A stretch of 64,000 nucleotides of DNA from Hymenobacter sp. DG25B. GTDB lineage: Bacteria; Bacteroidota; Bacteroidia; Cytophagales; Hymenobacteraceae. The translations under genes and the position numbers were made by a program. How positions within the stretch are numbered: the first letter of the stretch is position 1; the number at the start of each line of letters is the position of its first letter. The notes under the pieces were generated by a model. The model was not told where the DNA came from. It saw nothing but the letters and a program-made list of their open reading frames with translations, and did not search any database. Positions 25,490-34,910 of the stretch are shown here, piece after piece. Where the stretch lies: contig NZ_CP010054.1 of the NCBI RefSeq assembly GCF_000801315.1, positions 2,542,001 through 2,606,000 of the forward strand, written 5' to 3'.

Positions 25490-25710
25490 GCGGCTGGATA
25501 ACGGAGGGGAAACATGAAATGCAGGACAATGTACAGAGAGTTGGCAAAACGGATGCCTGGCAGCCATTATTCATGAAGCATATTCACCCAATCAGATGCT
25601 ACCTGCATTAGCATATATTTAATAAATCCTCGTTTTGGTAACATTCCCTTAATCTTAGACTATTTTTGGGCCAGTACTTTTGCTTTTCAGTAATTCTTAA
25701 TCCATTACGC

Positions 25711-28700
25711 ATGAAAAACACTTTACTCTTTCGGTACCTGACGGGCTGTGCGGCGGTGCTGCTTTCCGCCGGTAGCGCCATGGCTCAGGTATCCCTGGGT
25801 ACCAGCCCCTACACGGAAACCTTTGATGGTATCGGAACGGAGCTTCCCACGGGCTTCTCGGTTTATACGGGAGCAAGTGCTACGGCCCCGGGAACACCGG
25901 TTGCTACCTTTAGCACGGCTAAAGTGGCCTGGAATAACACCAGCGGCGCTTTCAAAAACTTTGCTTCCGCTGATGGTCTTACGCAGACCGCTACCGCAAC
26001 AGAGCAGGATGCCTCCACAGATCGGGCACTGGGTCTGCGCCAGACTGGCTCCGTTGGTGACCCCGGCGGGGCTTTTGTTTTTACGATTGAGAACACCACG
26101 GGGAAAACCAACTTCAACCTAAGCTTTAAGCTGCAGTCGTTGGATGTGGCCTCCACCCGTACCACTACCTGGGTAGTTGATTATGGCGTGGGTGCTACAC
26201 CGTCTGCCTTTACCGCAGTAGGCAGCACAGTAACCACGGGTGGCAGTACCTTCTCTAACAACACCATTACCGTTGACTTTGAAAATAAGCTGGATAACCA
26301 AACCGGCCCGGTATGGATTCGCATTGTTGCTCTGGCTTCTACTTCCGGCTCGGGCAGCCGTGCCTCTACTGCCATTGATGATTTCTCGCTGAGCTGGACG
26401 GCGGGCACTTCTACCACCCCTACCCTGTCCGTAACGCCTAACACCCTGAATCTGGGCCGCCAGACCATAGGGGCCGCCTCCGCCGGTGTTCCTTATACCC
26501 TCACTGCCGCCAGCCTGACCGCCGATGCAACTGTGACGGCTCCTGCCCCTTTTGAGGTATCAAAAGACAATACTACGTTTGCTACTTCGGTCACCTTTAC
26601 GCCGGCGGAGCTTACGGCCGGCCTGCCCGTGTATGTGCGGTTCACCCCCACTGCCAGCGGCACGGTTTCGGGTACCATCACCAACGCCAGCACCGGCGCC
26701 AATGATAAAACGGTAACTGTGAAGGGCTACGGGGTTGACCCCAACGACAACCTTTTCTCCTTTGATGACTGCTCCGGCACGGACTTCGATGGCTGGATGG
26801 CCTACAGCGTAACGGGCACCCAGACCTGGGCCTGCACCACTTTTGGTCATGATGCCGCCGATGCTGCCGGCAAAGACAGCAAGCCTTATGGCGTGCAGAT
26901 CAACGGCTATTCCAGCGGCAATAAGGAAAACGAAGACTGGCTTATCTCGCCGGCTTTGGCGCTGAGTGCTACCGATTATCCCCTGCTCTCGTTCTGGAGC
27001 CGCGTGGCCTTTACCGGCCCCGGCCTGGCGCTGCGGGTTTCTACCAACTACACCGGCACCGGCGACCCTAACGCCACCGGCGTAACCTGGACCGACCTGA
27101 ATGCTGATTTCGCCACCGGCGACACCTGGATGGATTCCGGCGACATCGACCTCTCGGCCTACAAAGGCAAAACCGTATACCTGGCCTTTGTTTACACCAG
27201 CACCACCACCGGCGCCGCCCGCTGGACGCTGGACGATGTGCGCCTGCGCAAATCCAGCACGCCGGCCGCCACCATCCTGGCCGCCACCCCCGAGCTATTG
27301 GACTTCGGCTATCAGTTGGTGAACACCGGTGGTAACAAGACCTTTGTGGCCACGCTGAAAAACCTCACGGCCAACGCCACTATCATCTCCAGCAACCCGG
27401 AGTTTGTGCTCTCCAAAGATGGCACCACCAACTTCGTTTCTTCCCTTACCTATACCCCCGCCGAAGCGGCCCAGGGCAAGGTTACGGTGAAGGTTCTGTT
27501 TATGCCTACCGTATCCATGGCCACCTACAAAGGCACTGTGACCATTGCCTCGGAAGGCGCCACCAGCGCTACGGTAGCCCTGCAGGGCAACACCATTGAG
27601 GCAGCCCAGACCCTGGAAGTTGTTAACTGGAACATGGAATGGTTTGGCTCGCCTGATCAGAATCCCAAAGATGACAACCTGCAGCAGGAAAACGCCGCCA
27701 AGATTCTGAAGGAGCTGAATGCCGATGTATTTGCGCTGGCCGAAGTAGTGGATACCGTACGCCTGGGCACCATTGTACGGCAGCTGGGTGGCTATAAGTA
27801 CATGGTGTCGGACTTTGGCTCTAACGTAACCGATGATAACTCATATGCCAAGGCCCAGAAGCTGGCCTTTGTATACCGCGCCTCCGTGGTGAAGAACCCT
27901 ACGTTCACCGGCCTGCTGCGCTGCACCTCCTGCGACGATTACGGCTACTGGGCATCGGGCCGCTTCCCTTACCTGATGGAGGCTGATGTAACCCTGAACA
28001 ATGTAACGCAGCGCATCAACTTCATCCTGATTCACGCCAAAGCCAACGTAACGCCTCTGGCCGAGTCCTACGACCGGCGCAAAAAGGGTGCGGAAGCCCT
28101 GAAGGCCAAGCTGGACGCCGACTTTGCTACCAAGAATGTGATTATCCTCGGCGACTTCAACGACGACCTGGATAAAACCATTACCACCGGTATCAGCACC
28201 ACGGCTTCTTCTTACAGCGCTTTCACCGAGGATGCTACCAACTACACGGCCGTTACGCTGCCCCTCAGCCTGGCCGGCGAAAAGTCGACGGTTTCCTACA
28301 ATGATATCATCGACCACGTGGTGCTGTCCAATGAGATGGCGCAGTTCTACCTGCCCGGCTCCGCCCGCATCCGCACGGATGTAGCCGCCATGATTGAGAA
28401 CTACGGCACCACCACCACCGACCACTATCCGGTGATGACGCGCTACAATACGGCCAACGTTGCCCTGCCTAACAAACAGGCCGCGGCAGCGCAGAACCGC
28501 CTGCTGAGCGTGTACCCCAACCCCGCCAGCACCGCCGTACGGCTGCAGTTGGCCCAGGCTGGCGCTCAGGCAGTACGCCTGCAGGTAAGCGCCATTGATG
28601 GCCGCACGGTGGTAGAAGCTACCGGCACTCTGGAACAGGTAAATCAGCGCCTGAACCAGCAGTTCAGCAAGCTGCGCTCCGGCCTGTATATCCTTCGCAT

Positions 28701-28746
28701 CACCAGCGGTAGCAAGGTGTATACCCAGCGTTTGCAGAAGCAATAA
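25711..28746 (+). CDS. Secreted endonuclease/exonuclease/phosphatase protein with T9SS sorting domain
   Basis: This is a 1011-residue multidomain secreted protein. A signal peptide (about 1-25) is followed by a beta-sandwich region (about 30-230), an Ig-like/DUF-type repeat (about 240-340), a choice-of-anchor or MAM-like segment (about 345-520; WLISPALALSATDYPLLSFWSR), another beta domain, and the catalytic domain (about 640-920). The latter has the metal and active-site residues of the EEP fold: NWNMEW, the acidic ALAEVVD, GDFND, and DHYPV. The protein ends in a type IX secretion sorting module (YPNP, GLYILRI). It should be secreted or bound to the cell surface. Confidence 0.93.
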   Translation: MKNTLLFRYLTGCAAVLLSAGSAMAQVSLGTSPYTETFDGIGTELPTGFSVYTGASATAPGTPVATFSTAKVAWNNTSGAFKNFASADGLTQTATATEQDASTDRALGLRQTGSVGDPGGAFVFTIENTTGKTNFNLSFKLQSLDVASTRTTTWVVDYGVGATPSAFTAVGSTVTTGGSTFSNNTITVDFENKLDNQTGPVWIRIVALASTSGSGSRASTAIDDFSLSWTAGTSTTPTLSVTPNTLNLGRQTIGAASAGVPYTLTAASLTADATVTAPAPFEVSKDNTTFATSVTFTPAELTAGLPVYVRFTPTASGTVSGTITNASTGANDKTVTVKGYGVDPNDNLFSFDDCSGTDFDGWMAYSVTGTQTWACTTFGHDAADAAGKDSKPYGVQINGYSSGNKENEDWLISPALALSATDYPLLSFWSRVAFTGPGLALRVSTNYTGTGDPNATGVTWTDLNADFATGDTWMDSGDIDLSAYKGKTVYLAFVYTSTTTGAARWTLDDVRLRKSSTPAATILAATPELLDFGYQLVNTGGNKTFVATLKNLTANATIISSNPEFVLSKDGTTNFVSSLTYTPAEAAQGKVTVKVLFMPTVSMATYKGTVTIASEGATSATVALQGNTIEAAQTLEVVNWNMEWFGSPDQNPKDDNLQQENAAKILKELNADVFALAEVVDTVRLGTIVRQLGGYKYMVSDFGSNVTDDNSYAKAQKLAFVYRASVVKNPTFTGLLRCTSCDDYGYWASGRFPYLMEADVTLNNVTQRINFILIHAKANVTPLAESYDRRKKGAEALKAKLDADFATKNVIILGDFNDDLDKTITTGISTTASSYSAFTEDATNYTAVTLPLSLAGEKSTVSYNDIIDHVVLSNEMAQFYLPGSARIRTDVAAMIENYGTTTTDHYPVMTRYNTANVALPNKQAAAAQNRLLSVYPNPASTAVRLQLAQAGAQAVRLQVSAIDGRTVVEATGTLEQVNQRLNQQFSKLRSGLYILRITSGSKVYTQRLQKQ

Positions 28747-28763
28747 GCTCCTCTGACACTTTT

Positions 28764-28797
28764 AAAAAAGCCCGCCGGTTTCGGTGGGCTTTTTTTA
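28764..28797. terminator. Intrinsic terminator after the secreted EEP protein
   Basis: The stem AAAAAAGCCCGCCG / CGGTGGGCTTTTTTT with a GTTT loop lies 18 bases after the stop. Confidence 0.85.
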
Positions 28798-28878
28798 TGC
28801 GCTTCTGCCGGCAACAACACCTGGCCCACTGGCACGTACATGCAGTCGTACTCTTCTTTCCATTCGATTTATTTCCTT

Positions 28879-29385
28879 ATGTCAACTCTTGCCGAAAAAG
28901 GGGTGAAAATTGCCAAGAATGCCGTGTTCAGCCTGTTCTTAAAACGGGCTACCCGGCTGCTGGGCAAACCCTTTGCCGTAGCCGTTGCCCTGCGCGAAGT
29001 TGCCGCCAAGCTGGATGATGAAAACAGCAAAAAAGGCCCCTTCCAGCAAACCATTGACATGGTGCGCACCCTCATCCGGTTGGTAAACGCTTATGTAACG
29101 GGCACTTACCGCCGCATCGAAACCAGCACCATTATTTCCGGGCTGGCCGTGCTGCTGTACGTTCTCTCCCCGCTGGACCTGGTGCCTGACTTTATTCCGG
29201 TTGTGGGTCTGATGGATGATCTGGCTCTGATCAGCTGGTTTATCAGCAAGTTCCGGGATGAGCTGGTCAGCTTCCAGGAATGGGAACGTACCCACGCAAC
29301 TGAGGCTGCGGCCGTTGCCGCGGCCGTGCCCGCCGCTACCGATGCTACCATAACCGGTGCGGTGGCAGAGCTGGGTCATTCCTAA
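28879..29385 (+). CDS. YkvA family protein (DUF1232)
   Basis: This 168-residue protein has the DUF1232 signature SPLDLVPDFIPVVGLMDDLAL (about 95-115), whose repeated DxxPD turns identify the YkvA family of small membrane-linked proteins. Hydrophobic segments near 85-95 and 112-125 suggest membrane association. The tail (about 140-168) is Ala-rich and low complexity. The function is unknown; members are found near transport and cell-envelope genes. It begins 133 bases after the secreted EEP gene. Confidence 0.9.
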   Translation: MSTLAEKGVKIAKNAVFSLFLKRATRLLGKPFAVAVALREVAAKLDDENSKKGPFQQTIDMVRTLIRLVNAYVTGTYRRIETSTIISGLAVLLYVLSPLDLVPDFIPVVGLMDDLALISWFISKFRDELVSFQEWERTHATEAAAVAAAVPAATDATITGAVAELGHS

Positions 29386-29418
29386 GCACCGCCTTCCGAC
29401 TTTACTTTATTTGCGTTG

Positions 29419-29456
29419 GGCGCCGTCTTCCATTGGGGAAGGCGGCGCTTTTCGTT
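29419..29456 (+). terminator. Possible intrinsic terminator after the YkvA gene
   Basis: The stem GCGCCGTCTTCC / GGAAGGCGGCGC followed by TTTT lies 34 bases after the YkvA stop and 14 bases before the next start. It would have to fold before the amidohydrolase gene. Confidence 0.5.
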
Positions 29457-29470
29457 TCCTTCGTGCTGCT

Positions 29471-30772
29471 ATGGTATACTCCTTGTTTCCGCACATCCGG
29501 CTAAGGCACGCTTTCCGCCTGATGCTCTGTCTCTTGCTGTTTAGTTTTCAGACGGCCGGTCAGACGGCCACTACCAGCATTCTGCTACAGCCCGAGGCCA
29601 TTTTTGATGGCGAAACCCTGCATCCTGGCTGGGTAGTACTAGTGGAAGGCGACAGGATAAAAGCCTGCGGACCGGCCGACCGGATTACGGCACCAGCGGG
29701 GGCGCACACCTTGGAGCTGCCCGGGCTCACCTTACTGCCGGGCTTAATTGAGGGCCACTCCCACCTGCTGCTGCACCCCTACAACGAGGCCACCTGGAAT
29801 GAGCAGGTGATGCAGGAATCCCAGGCGCTGCGGGTTGCCCGCGCTACGGTGCATGCCCAGAAAACCCTGCTGGCCGGCTTCACCACTACCCGCGACCTGG
29901 GTACGGAAGGCGCCGGCTACGCCGATGTCTCGCTAAAGCAGGCTATCAACGAAGGTATTATCCCGGGGCCGCGTATGCTGGTAGCCGGCCCGGCGCTGGT
30001 GGCCACCGGCAGCTACGGCCCCAAGCTTACGGCTGATGTTGCCGTACCACAGGGGGCGCAGGAAGCTGATGGAATTGATGGCCTTGTGCGGGCTGTGCGG
30101 GAGCAGATAGGCAAGGGAGTTGATATTGTTAAAGTATACGCCGACTACCGCTGGGGCAAAGATGAGCCCAGTCGGCCTACTTTTTCCCAGGAGGAGCTTA
30201 CCCTCCTTGTGCAGACGGCCCGGAGCGCCGGCCGCCCCGTGGTAGCCCACGCCAGCACTCCGGAAGGCATGCGCCGCGCCATGCTGGCCGGCGTAGAAAC
30301 CATTGAGCACGGCGACGGCGGCACGCTGGAAGTGTTTCAGCTGATGAAGAAAAAAGGCGTGGCCCTCTGCCCCACCGTAGCCGCCGGCGACGCCAGCGCC
30401 CAGTACAAAGGCTGGCGCAAAGGCCAGGACCCGGAGCCGGAGCGCATTCAGGAAAAGCGCCGCAGCATGGCCGCGGCCCTGCGCAGTGGAGTAGCCCTGG
30501 CCATTGGCGGCGATGTAGGCGTGTTCACCCACGGCGACAATGCCCGGGAGGCCGAGCTGCTGGTGCACGAATACGGAATGAAGCCGCAGGCCGTAGTGGC
30601 GGGCCTCACCAGCGGCAACGCCCGCCTCTTCCACCTACCAGACCGTGGCCGCCTGGCCCCCGGTCTGCTGGCCGATATTATAGCCGTGCAGGGAAACCCC
30701 ACGCAGGATATTCAGGTCCTGCGCCGCGTGCAGCTGGTGATGAAAGGTGGGGTACTGTATAAGCAGCCCTAG
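29471..30772 (+). CDS. Amidohydrolase family protein, exported
   Basis: This is a metal-dependent amidohydrolase of 433 residues. The N-terminus (about 1-38, with hydrophobic LMLCLLLFSF) looks like a signal peptide. The HxH ligand pair is in EGHSHLLLH (about 97-101). The carbamylatable Lys is in VDIVKVYADY, and His is in VVAHASTPEG and in IEHGDG, and Asp in GGDVGVFTHGD. This is the imidazolonepropionase/prolidase-like group, which hydrolyses small amides or peptides. The substrate is unknown. Its C-terminal beta sandwich closes with GLLADIIAVQGNP. The glycosyltransferase gene converges on it with two bases between stops. Confidence 0.92.
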   Translation: MVYSLFPHIRLRHAFRLMLCLLLFSFQTAGQTATTSILLQPEAIFDGETLHPGWVVLVEGDRIKACGPADRITAPAGAHTLELPGLTLLPGLIEGHSHLLLHPYNEATWNEQVMQESQALRVARATVHAQKTLLAGFTTTRDLGTEGAGYADVSLKQAINEGIIPGPRMLVAGPALVATGSYGPKLTADVAVPQGAQEADGIDGLVRAVREQIGKGVDIVKVYADYRWGKDEPSRPTFSQEELTLLVQTARSAGRPVVAHASTPEGMRRAMLAGVETIEHGDGGTLEVFQLMKKKGVALCPTVAAGDASAQYKGWRKGQDPEPERIQEKRRSMAAALRSGVALAIGGDVGVFTHGDNAREAELLVHEYGMKPQAVVAGLTSGNARLFHLPDRGRLAPGLLADIIAVQGNPTQDIQVLRRVQLVMKGGVLYKQP

Positions 30773-30774
30773 GC

Positions 30775-31530
30775 TTATGGCCACTCTACGCCTACGGCGG
30801 CCAGCTGCGTCGCATACTTATCATACAGCACTTGTAGGTCGTGGCCATGCTTGTCGGCATCTACTCCTATGCTGATGTTGCTGGTATGAAAGCGGTGCAG
30901 GTGGCTGATGTGCGGACAAATAACGGGCAGGTGCCCGGCCAGCAGAAACCGCACGTACAGGTCCAGATCTTCGGCCATGGCCAGCTCCTCATCGTACCCT
31001 TTCACCTCCTGAAACAAGGCGTGGCTGTAGCAGACGTTGCCCTGAATAAAATGCTCGGCTTTAAAAATAGCGCGCAGCATATCAGCCGGAGAATCAAACT
31101 GCCAGGCGTAATAATCCTCGTTGGGCAGGTAGCGCCGTTCCTGGTCAATGCGCAGAAAATCAGCCACAAACCATTGGGCGGCGGGGTTGCGGGTCACTTC
31201 CGCGCCATAATGGTAGAGAGTGCGCTGCAGCAGCAGGTCGTCGTCGTCCAGGGGTACAATCCAGGCATCGGCAGGGGCGTGCTTTATCAGTAGGTTGCGG
31301 GCCGGGCCGGGCAGCAGCTTTTGCTGGCTGGGCCAGTAACGGAGCGCTAAACCCGGTTGCCCGGCGGCTTCCTGCAGCCAGCTGGCTGAGCCATCGGTGC
31401 AGGCATTTTCACAAATGAGGTGTTCAGCGGAAATTTTAAGCGGAGCCAGCACGCTGGCCCTTACGCTGGCAACGGCTTCCGGCAGAAACTGCAGGCGGTT
31501 GTGCGTGGGAGTAATTACGACGAAGTGCAT
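30775..31530 (-). CDS. Glycosyltransferase family 2
   Basis: This is a GT-A family 2 glycosyltransferase of 251 residues. The N-terminal VVITPTHNRLQFLPEAVASV is the typical nucleotide-sugar binding start, and the DDD motif that binds divalent metal is in VPLDDDDLL (about 94-99), with a later NEDYYAW. There is no transmembrane segment, so it is a cytoplasmic enzyme that adds a sugar to a polysaccharide, lipid or protein. The acceptor is not known. No other glycan genes lie nearby. It converges on the amidohydrolase gene. Confidence 0.9.
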   Translation of the reverse strand: MHFVVITPTHNRLQFLPEAVASVRASVLAPLKISAEHLICENACTDGSASWLQEAAGQPGLALRYWPSQQKLLPGPARNLLIKHAPADAWIVPLDDDDLLLQRTLYHYGAEVTRNPAAQWFVADFLRIDQERRYLPNEDYYAWQFDSPADMLRAIFKAEHFIQGNVCYSHALFQEVKGYDEELAMAEDLDLYVRFLLAGHLPVICPHISHLHRFHTSNISIGVDADKHGHDLQVLYDKYATQLAAVGVEWP

Positions 31531-31630
31531 GGGTGCTCTATCGGATATAGGCCAAAAAAGTTACTCCCGCGGCGGGCAGTCAACTTTCCACTTGTATCCG
31601 GCGTTAGCTAACCAAGTGTCTCTAGCTTCT

Positions 31631-31930
31631 ATGTCCAAGTTCGTTGTATCGGTGCGGCTCCCGGAGTTCTTCGATGAGGAGTTTGTTGCCCTTATTCCGG
31701 CTCACCGCACCTTTGTCAATCAGCTGATTGAGCAAAGCGTGGTAGAGGTGTATGCCATCAGCGCCGACCGTTCCCGGGGCTGGATAACGATGAACGGACC
31801 GTCCAGCGAAGCTGTTCGGGCTATTGTAGAGCAGCTGCCCCTGTACCGGTTCTTTAAGCAGATTGAAATTGATGAGCTGTTTTTGTTTGATAGTTCGGCC
31901 TCCCGGTTTCCTCGCATCAGTCTGAATTAG
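31631..31930 (+). CDS. Hypothetical protein, YciI/muconolactone-isomerase-like fold
   Basis: This 99-residue protein begins MSKFVVSVRLPEFFDEEFVALIP and has a beta-alpha-beta pattern like that of dimeric alpha/beta barrel proteins such as YciI and muconolactone isomerase. The fold is suggested by the lead strand and by the GWITMNGPSSEAVRAIVEQLPLYRFF segment, which resembles the second half of those barrels. The assignment is tentative and no function can be inferred. It begins 100 bases after the divergent glycosyltransferase gene. Confidence 0.7.
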   Translation: MSKFVVSVRLPEFFDEEFVALIPAHRTFVNQLIEQSVVEVYAISADRSRGWITMNGPSSEAVRAIVEQLPLYRFFKQIEIDELFLFDSSASRFPRISLN

Positions 31931-32004
31931 GTATATTTCTGCTTGCCGGGCTTCGGCCTGGTTTATGCAGAAGGCCTGCTTATGTGTTTTGTTTTCAATT
32001 GTCT

Positions 32005-32856
32005 ATGACGCGTATTCTTCGGCAAACTTCTCTGGCTATTATCCTGGCAACTTTGCTGGGCGCAGCCTCTGCTCCGGCCGAAAAAATAACCACCGCCCAG
32101 CTGGTTACCCGCCTGAGCTCTTCTATCAGCAACCTCAAAACCCTGCGCTGTAATGTGCGGGCCCAGGAACGCATTGGGGGAAACTACCAGCAGGCGCGCA
32201 CGCAAATGAAAATTGCCTACGCTCCGCTGCGCGTTTATCTGCGCAACCAGAAAGGCATTGAAGTGCTTTGGGTGCATGGGCAGAACGATGGTGATGCCTG
32301 GGTGTATCCCAACAGCTTTCCCTACGTGACCCTTAGCCTGGACCCCAACGGCACGCTGATGCGCAAAAATCAACACCACAGTGTGTTGGATGCCGGCTTT
32401 GGCACTATTGCCGAAATCCTGCACGGCTCCGGCAAGCGCCAGGATCAGGAGTTTGAGCGGAGCTTCCGCTACGCCGGCGACACGTTGGTAGCCGGGCGCC
32501 CGTGCTTTATTCTCCGCTCCGATTTTCCTCAGTTCCGCTACGTCAGCTATAAAGTAACCAAGCCCGAAACCCCCGCCCAGATTGCCGATAAATTTGGCAG
32601 TGGCGAGTACCGCATTCTGGAACGCAACCACCTCAGCCCCACCGAAGTGGTAGCCGCCGGCCGCACCCTGCAGGTGCCCAACGCCTACGGCCGCCGCACC
32701 ATTGTGTGCGTGGATCAGAAGATGTTCCTGCCCATGGCCGTGCAGGTATTTGATGACAAAGGTCTGTTCGAGAAATTCGAGTTTTTCGATGTCATTGCCA
32801 ATCAGCCTATTCCAGGGGCCGAATTCAGTAAGGATTATAAAGGCTACAAGCTGTAA
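32005..32856 (+). CDS. DUF1571 protein, exported
   Basis: This 283-residue protein has a signal peptide (about 1-26, ending AASAPA) and matches the DUF1571 family, found in Bacteroidota, Planctomycetota and others. It has the pattern LSSSISNLKTLRCNVRAQERIGG, PLRVYLRNQKGIEVLWVHGQN and SFRYAGDTLVAGRPCFILRSDFP, a lipoprotein-localisation (LolA-like) beta fold. It is probably periplasmic. The function is not established; a relation to lipid or lipoprotein handling is only inferred from the LolA-like fold. Confidence 0.82.
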   Translation: MTRILRQTSLAIILATLLGAASAPAEKITTAQLVTRLSSSISNLKTLRCNVRAQERIGGNYQQARTQMKIAYAPLRVYLRNQKGIEVLWVHGQNDGDAWVYPNSFPYVTLSLDPNGTLMRKNQHHSVLDAGFGTIAEILHGSGKRQDQEFERSFRYAGDTLVAGRPCFILRSDFPQFRYVSYKVTKPETPAQIADKFGSGEYRILERNHLSPTEVVAAGRTLQVPNAYGRRTIVCVDQKMFLPMAVQVFDDKGLFEKFEFFDVIANQPIPGAEFSKDYKGYKL

Positions 32857-32937
32857 CCACGGCTTCACCTGGATTTCACGGCCCGCAGATTCTACAGATT
32901 GTTTACGGATGGAATTGATTCCACTTTAATTAAGTCC

Positions 32938-32977
32938 TAACAAAAAAAGCCTCGCAGACTGCGAGGCTTTTTTGTTA
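32938..32977. terminator. Bidirectional terminator
   Basis: The stem AACAAAAAAAGCCTCGCAG / CTGCGAGGCTTTTTTGTT lies between the DUF1571 gene and the minus-strand SDR gene. Confidence 0.88.
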
Positions 32978-33035
32978 TCGGGAATAGTCGTCCACAAAGT
33001 CCGTTACATCCGTCTAATCCGAATGAATAAGTGAT

Positions 33036-33914
33036 TTAGCGGCGCATGGCTTTTTCAATTTCGTCCCACATGGGAGCCGGAATAGCTTCCAGCTTATTAA
33101 ACTCGCCAGCCCCGTTCAGCCACTCGCCGCCGTCAATGGTCACTACCTCGCCGTTCATGTAGGCAGAGAAGTCGGATACCAGATAGGCGGCCAGGTTGGC
33201 CAGTTCCTGGTGTTCGCCCACGCGCTTGAGCGGCACGGAAGCGGCGGGGTCCAGCTTTTTGGCCAGCGGCTCCGGAAACAAGCGGCTCCAGGCGCCTTCG
33301 GTGGGGAAAGGGCCGGGTGCAATGGCGTTGGAACGGATTCCGTATTTAGCCCATTCCACGGCCAAGGAGCGGGTCATGGCCAGTACGCCGGCTTTGGCCG
33401 CCGCGGAGGGCACCACATAGGCCGAGCCTACGGAAGCATAGGTAGTAACAATATTGAGAATGGTACCGGGCTTTTTTTCCGCTATCCAGCGCTTGCCAAA
33501 GGCCAGCGTGCAGTTGTAGGAGCCTTTCAGAACGATATCTACTATGACATCAAACGCCTTGTGGCTGAGGCGCTCCGTAGGGCTGATAAAGTTGCCGGCC
33601 GCGTTGTTCAGCAGCACATCTGCCCCGCCAAAGGTGTCAATGGTGCGCTGGAGCATGGCTTCTACTTCATCGTACTTGCGCACGTCGCACTGCACGGCCA
33701 GCACGTTGCCGCCGGTTTGCTCGCGCAGTTCGGTGGCGGTTTTTTCCAGCACCTCCAGCTTACGGCTGGTAATGGTGACGTTGGCGCCCAGCTGCAGGAA
33801 ATACGTGGTCATGGCGCGGCCCAGGCCGGTGCCACCACCCGTTACAACAATAGTTTTTCCTTGAAGGGCATTGTCGCGGAGCATGGGTTGGGCATAGGGA
33901 TGCGTAGAGGCCAT
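33036..33914 (-). CDS. SDR-family oxidoreductase (2,4-dienoyl-CoA reductase-like)
   Basis: This 292-residue protein is a short-chain dehydrogenase with TGGGTGLG near 25-32 and NNAAGNFISPTERLS, a stretch characteristic of the 2,4-dienoyl-CoA reductase group (DECR-like and Bacillus FadH-like), where Tyr is replaced by Ala in the YxxxK position: AYVVPSAAAKAGV. That replaced Tyr is typical of this subgroup. It would reduce dienoyl-CoA intermediates in beta-oxidation of unsaturated fatty acids using NADPH. The start at 33914 keeps the N-terminal MASTHPYAQ; a later ATG also exists at 33884. Confidence 0.92.
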   Translation of the reverse strand: MASTHPYAQPMLRDNALQGKTIVVTGGGTGLGRAMTTYFLQLGANVTITSRKLEVLEKTATELREQTGGNVLAVQCDVRKYDEVEAMLQRTIDTFGGADVLLNNAAGNFISPTERLSHKAFDVIVDIVLKGSYNCTLAFGKRWIAEKKPGTILNIVTTYASVGSAYVVPSAAAKAGVLAMTRSLAVEWAKYGIRSNAIAPGPFPTEGAWSRLFPEPLAKKLDPAASVPLKRVGEHQELANLAAYLVSDFSAYMNGEVVTIDGGEWLNGAGEFNKLEAIPAPMWDEIEKAMRR

Positions 33915-34007
33915 GGGTGAGTGGGGTTTAAATCAAAATAGGATGCAAGCAGCGCAATTACGCAAATTGCCGCGGCTTCCTGCAGAAAAGTAGTAATAGC
34001 TTTTTCC

Positions 34008-34015
34008 GACTTTTG
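34008..34015 (+). promoter_or_regulatory. -7-like box GACTTTTG before the NAD-binding protein gene
   Basis: GACTTTTG has the TTTG part of the -7 box with a changed first base. It ends four bases before the ATG, matching the spacing seen at four other genes here. Confidence 0.4.
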
Positions 34016-34019
34016 TCCG

Positions 34020-34871
34020 ATGCTTCCTTCTCCCACTTCCGCTGACTCGCCACAAACCATAGCAGTATTAGGCTGCGGCTGGCTGGGCCTCCCCCTGGCC
34101 AAGCACCTGCTGGCACACGGCTACTCCGTTATCGGCACTACTACCTCCCCCGAGCGCCTGCCTTTACTGAAAGAAGCCGGAATCAGCGCCCATCTGCTGC
34201 AGCTCAGCCCCACCCTTTCGGCTACTGATAGTACGCTGCAGCGGTTATTTTCCAAAGCCGACATCTTGGTGCTCAACGTCCCGCCGAGGGCTAAACAAGG
34301 CATTCCGTATTTGGATTTACTCCGCCCCGTAGCGGCGGCCGTGGTTGGTTCGCAGGTAAAGCAGATCCTTTTTGTCAGCTCTACTGGCGTGTATCCGGAA
34401 GCTAACCGCACGATGGAGGAACAGGATGCCGTGGCTTCCGCCGATTCCACCTCGGAGATGTTACAGGCCGAGGCACTTTTTCAGAACTTGCCCGGTATCA
34501 GCACCACCGTTATTCGCATGGCGGGGCTAATGGGGCCGGGCCGGGCGCCAGGCCGCTTCCTGGCGGGGCGCCAGGAGTTGCCGCAGGGAACGGCGCCGGT
34601 CAACCTGATTCATTTAGATGATTGTGTGGGCGTGCTGCATACCTTGATTGAAAACCCACAGCCGGCCCAAACCTTTAATGCCTGCGCCGCGCAGCATCCT
34701 CTGCGCCGGGAGTTTTACCCACTGGCGGCCCAGTCATTGGGGCTGGCACCACCCACCTTTGCTATGGATTCTCTGGAAGGCAGCAAAACCATCAGCAGCA
34801 GCAATTTACGGGCGGCAACCGGCTATCAGTTCCGGTATGATGATGTAGTGGCCGCCCTTGCTTTTTGCTAA
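34020..34871 (+). CDS. NAD(P)-dependent epimerase/dehydratase-like (YeeZ-like)
   Basis: This 283-residue protein is a Rossmann-fold SDR-like protein: TIAVLGCGWLGLPLAKHLL near the N-terminus is the nucleotide-binding site (GxGWLG), and ILFVSSTGVYPEANR contains the serine and tyrosine of the extended SDRs. The lead GCGWLG is the mark of the YeeZ group. The function is unknown. The -7 box ends four bases before the ATG, so the mRNA is probably leaderless. The next gene starts 39 bases after its stop, so the two may be cotranscribed. Confidence 0.88.
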   Translation: MLPSPTSADSPQTIAVLGCGWLGLPLAKHLLAHGYSVIGTTTSPERLPLLKEAGISAHLLQLSPTLSATDSTLQRLFSKADILVLNVPPRAKQGIPYLDLLRPVAAAVVGSQVKQILFVSSTGVYPEANRTMEEQDAVASADSTSEMLQAEALFQNLPGISTTVIRMAGLMGPGRAPGRFLAGRQELPQGTAPVNLIHLDDCVGVLHTLIENPQPAQTFNACAAQHPLRREFYPLAAQSLGLAPPTFAMDSLEGSKTISSSNLRAATGYQFRYDDVVAALAFC

Positions 34872-34898
34872 AACGCAGCTCGGGCGCCAGCCGTGGCG

Positions 34899-34906
34899 TA
34901 CCTTTG
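34899..34906 (+). promoter_or_regulatory. -7 box TACCTTTG directly before the FAD oxidoreductase
   Basis: TACCTTTG ends four bases before GTG at 34911. Transcription would begin at the start codon. Confidence 0.6.
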
Positions 34907-34910
34907 CCGG

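Noticed and set aside
27841..28743. Minus-strand frame of 300 residues opposite the secreted EEP protein
   Set aside because: No recognisable domain, and the plus strand holds the catalytic and sorting motifs.
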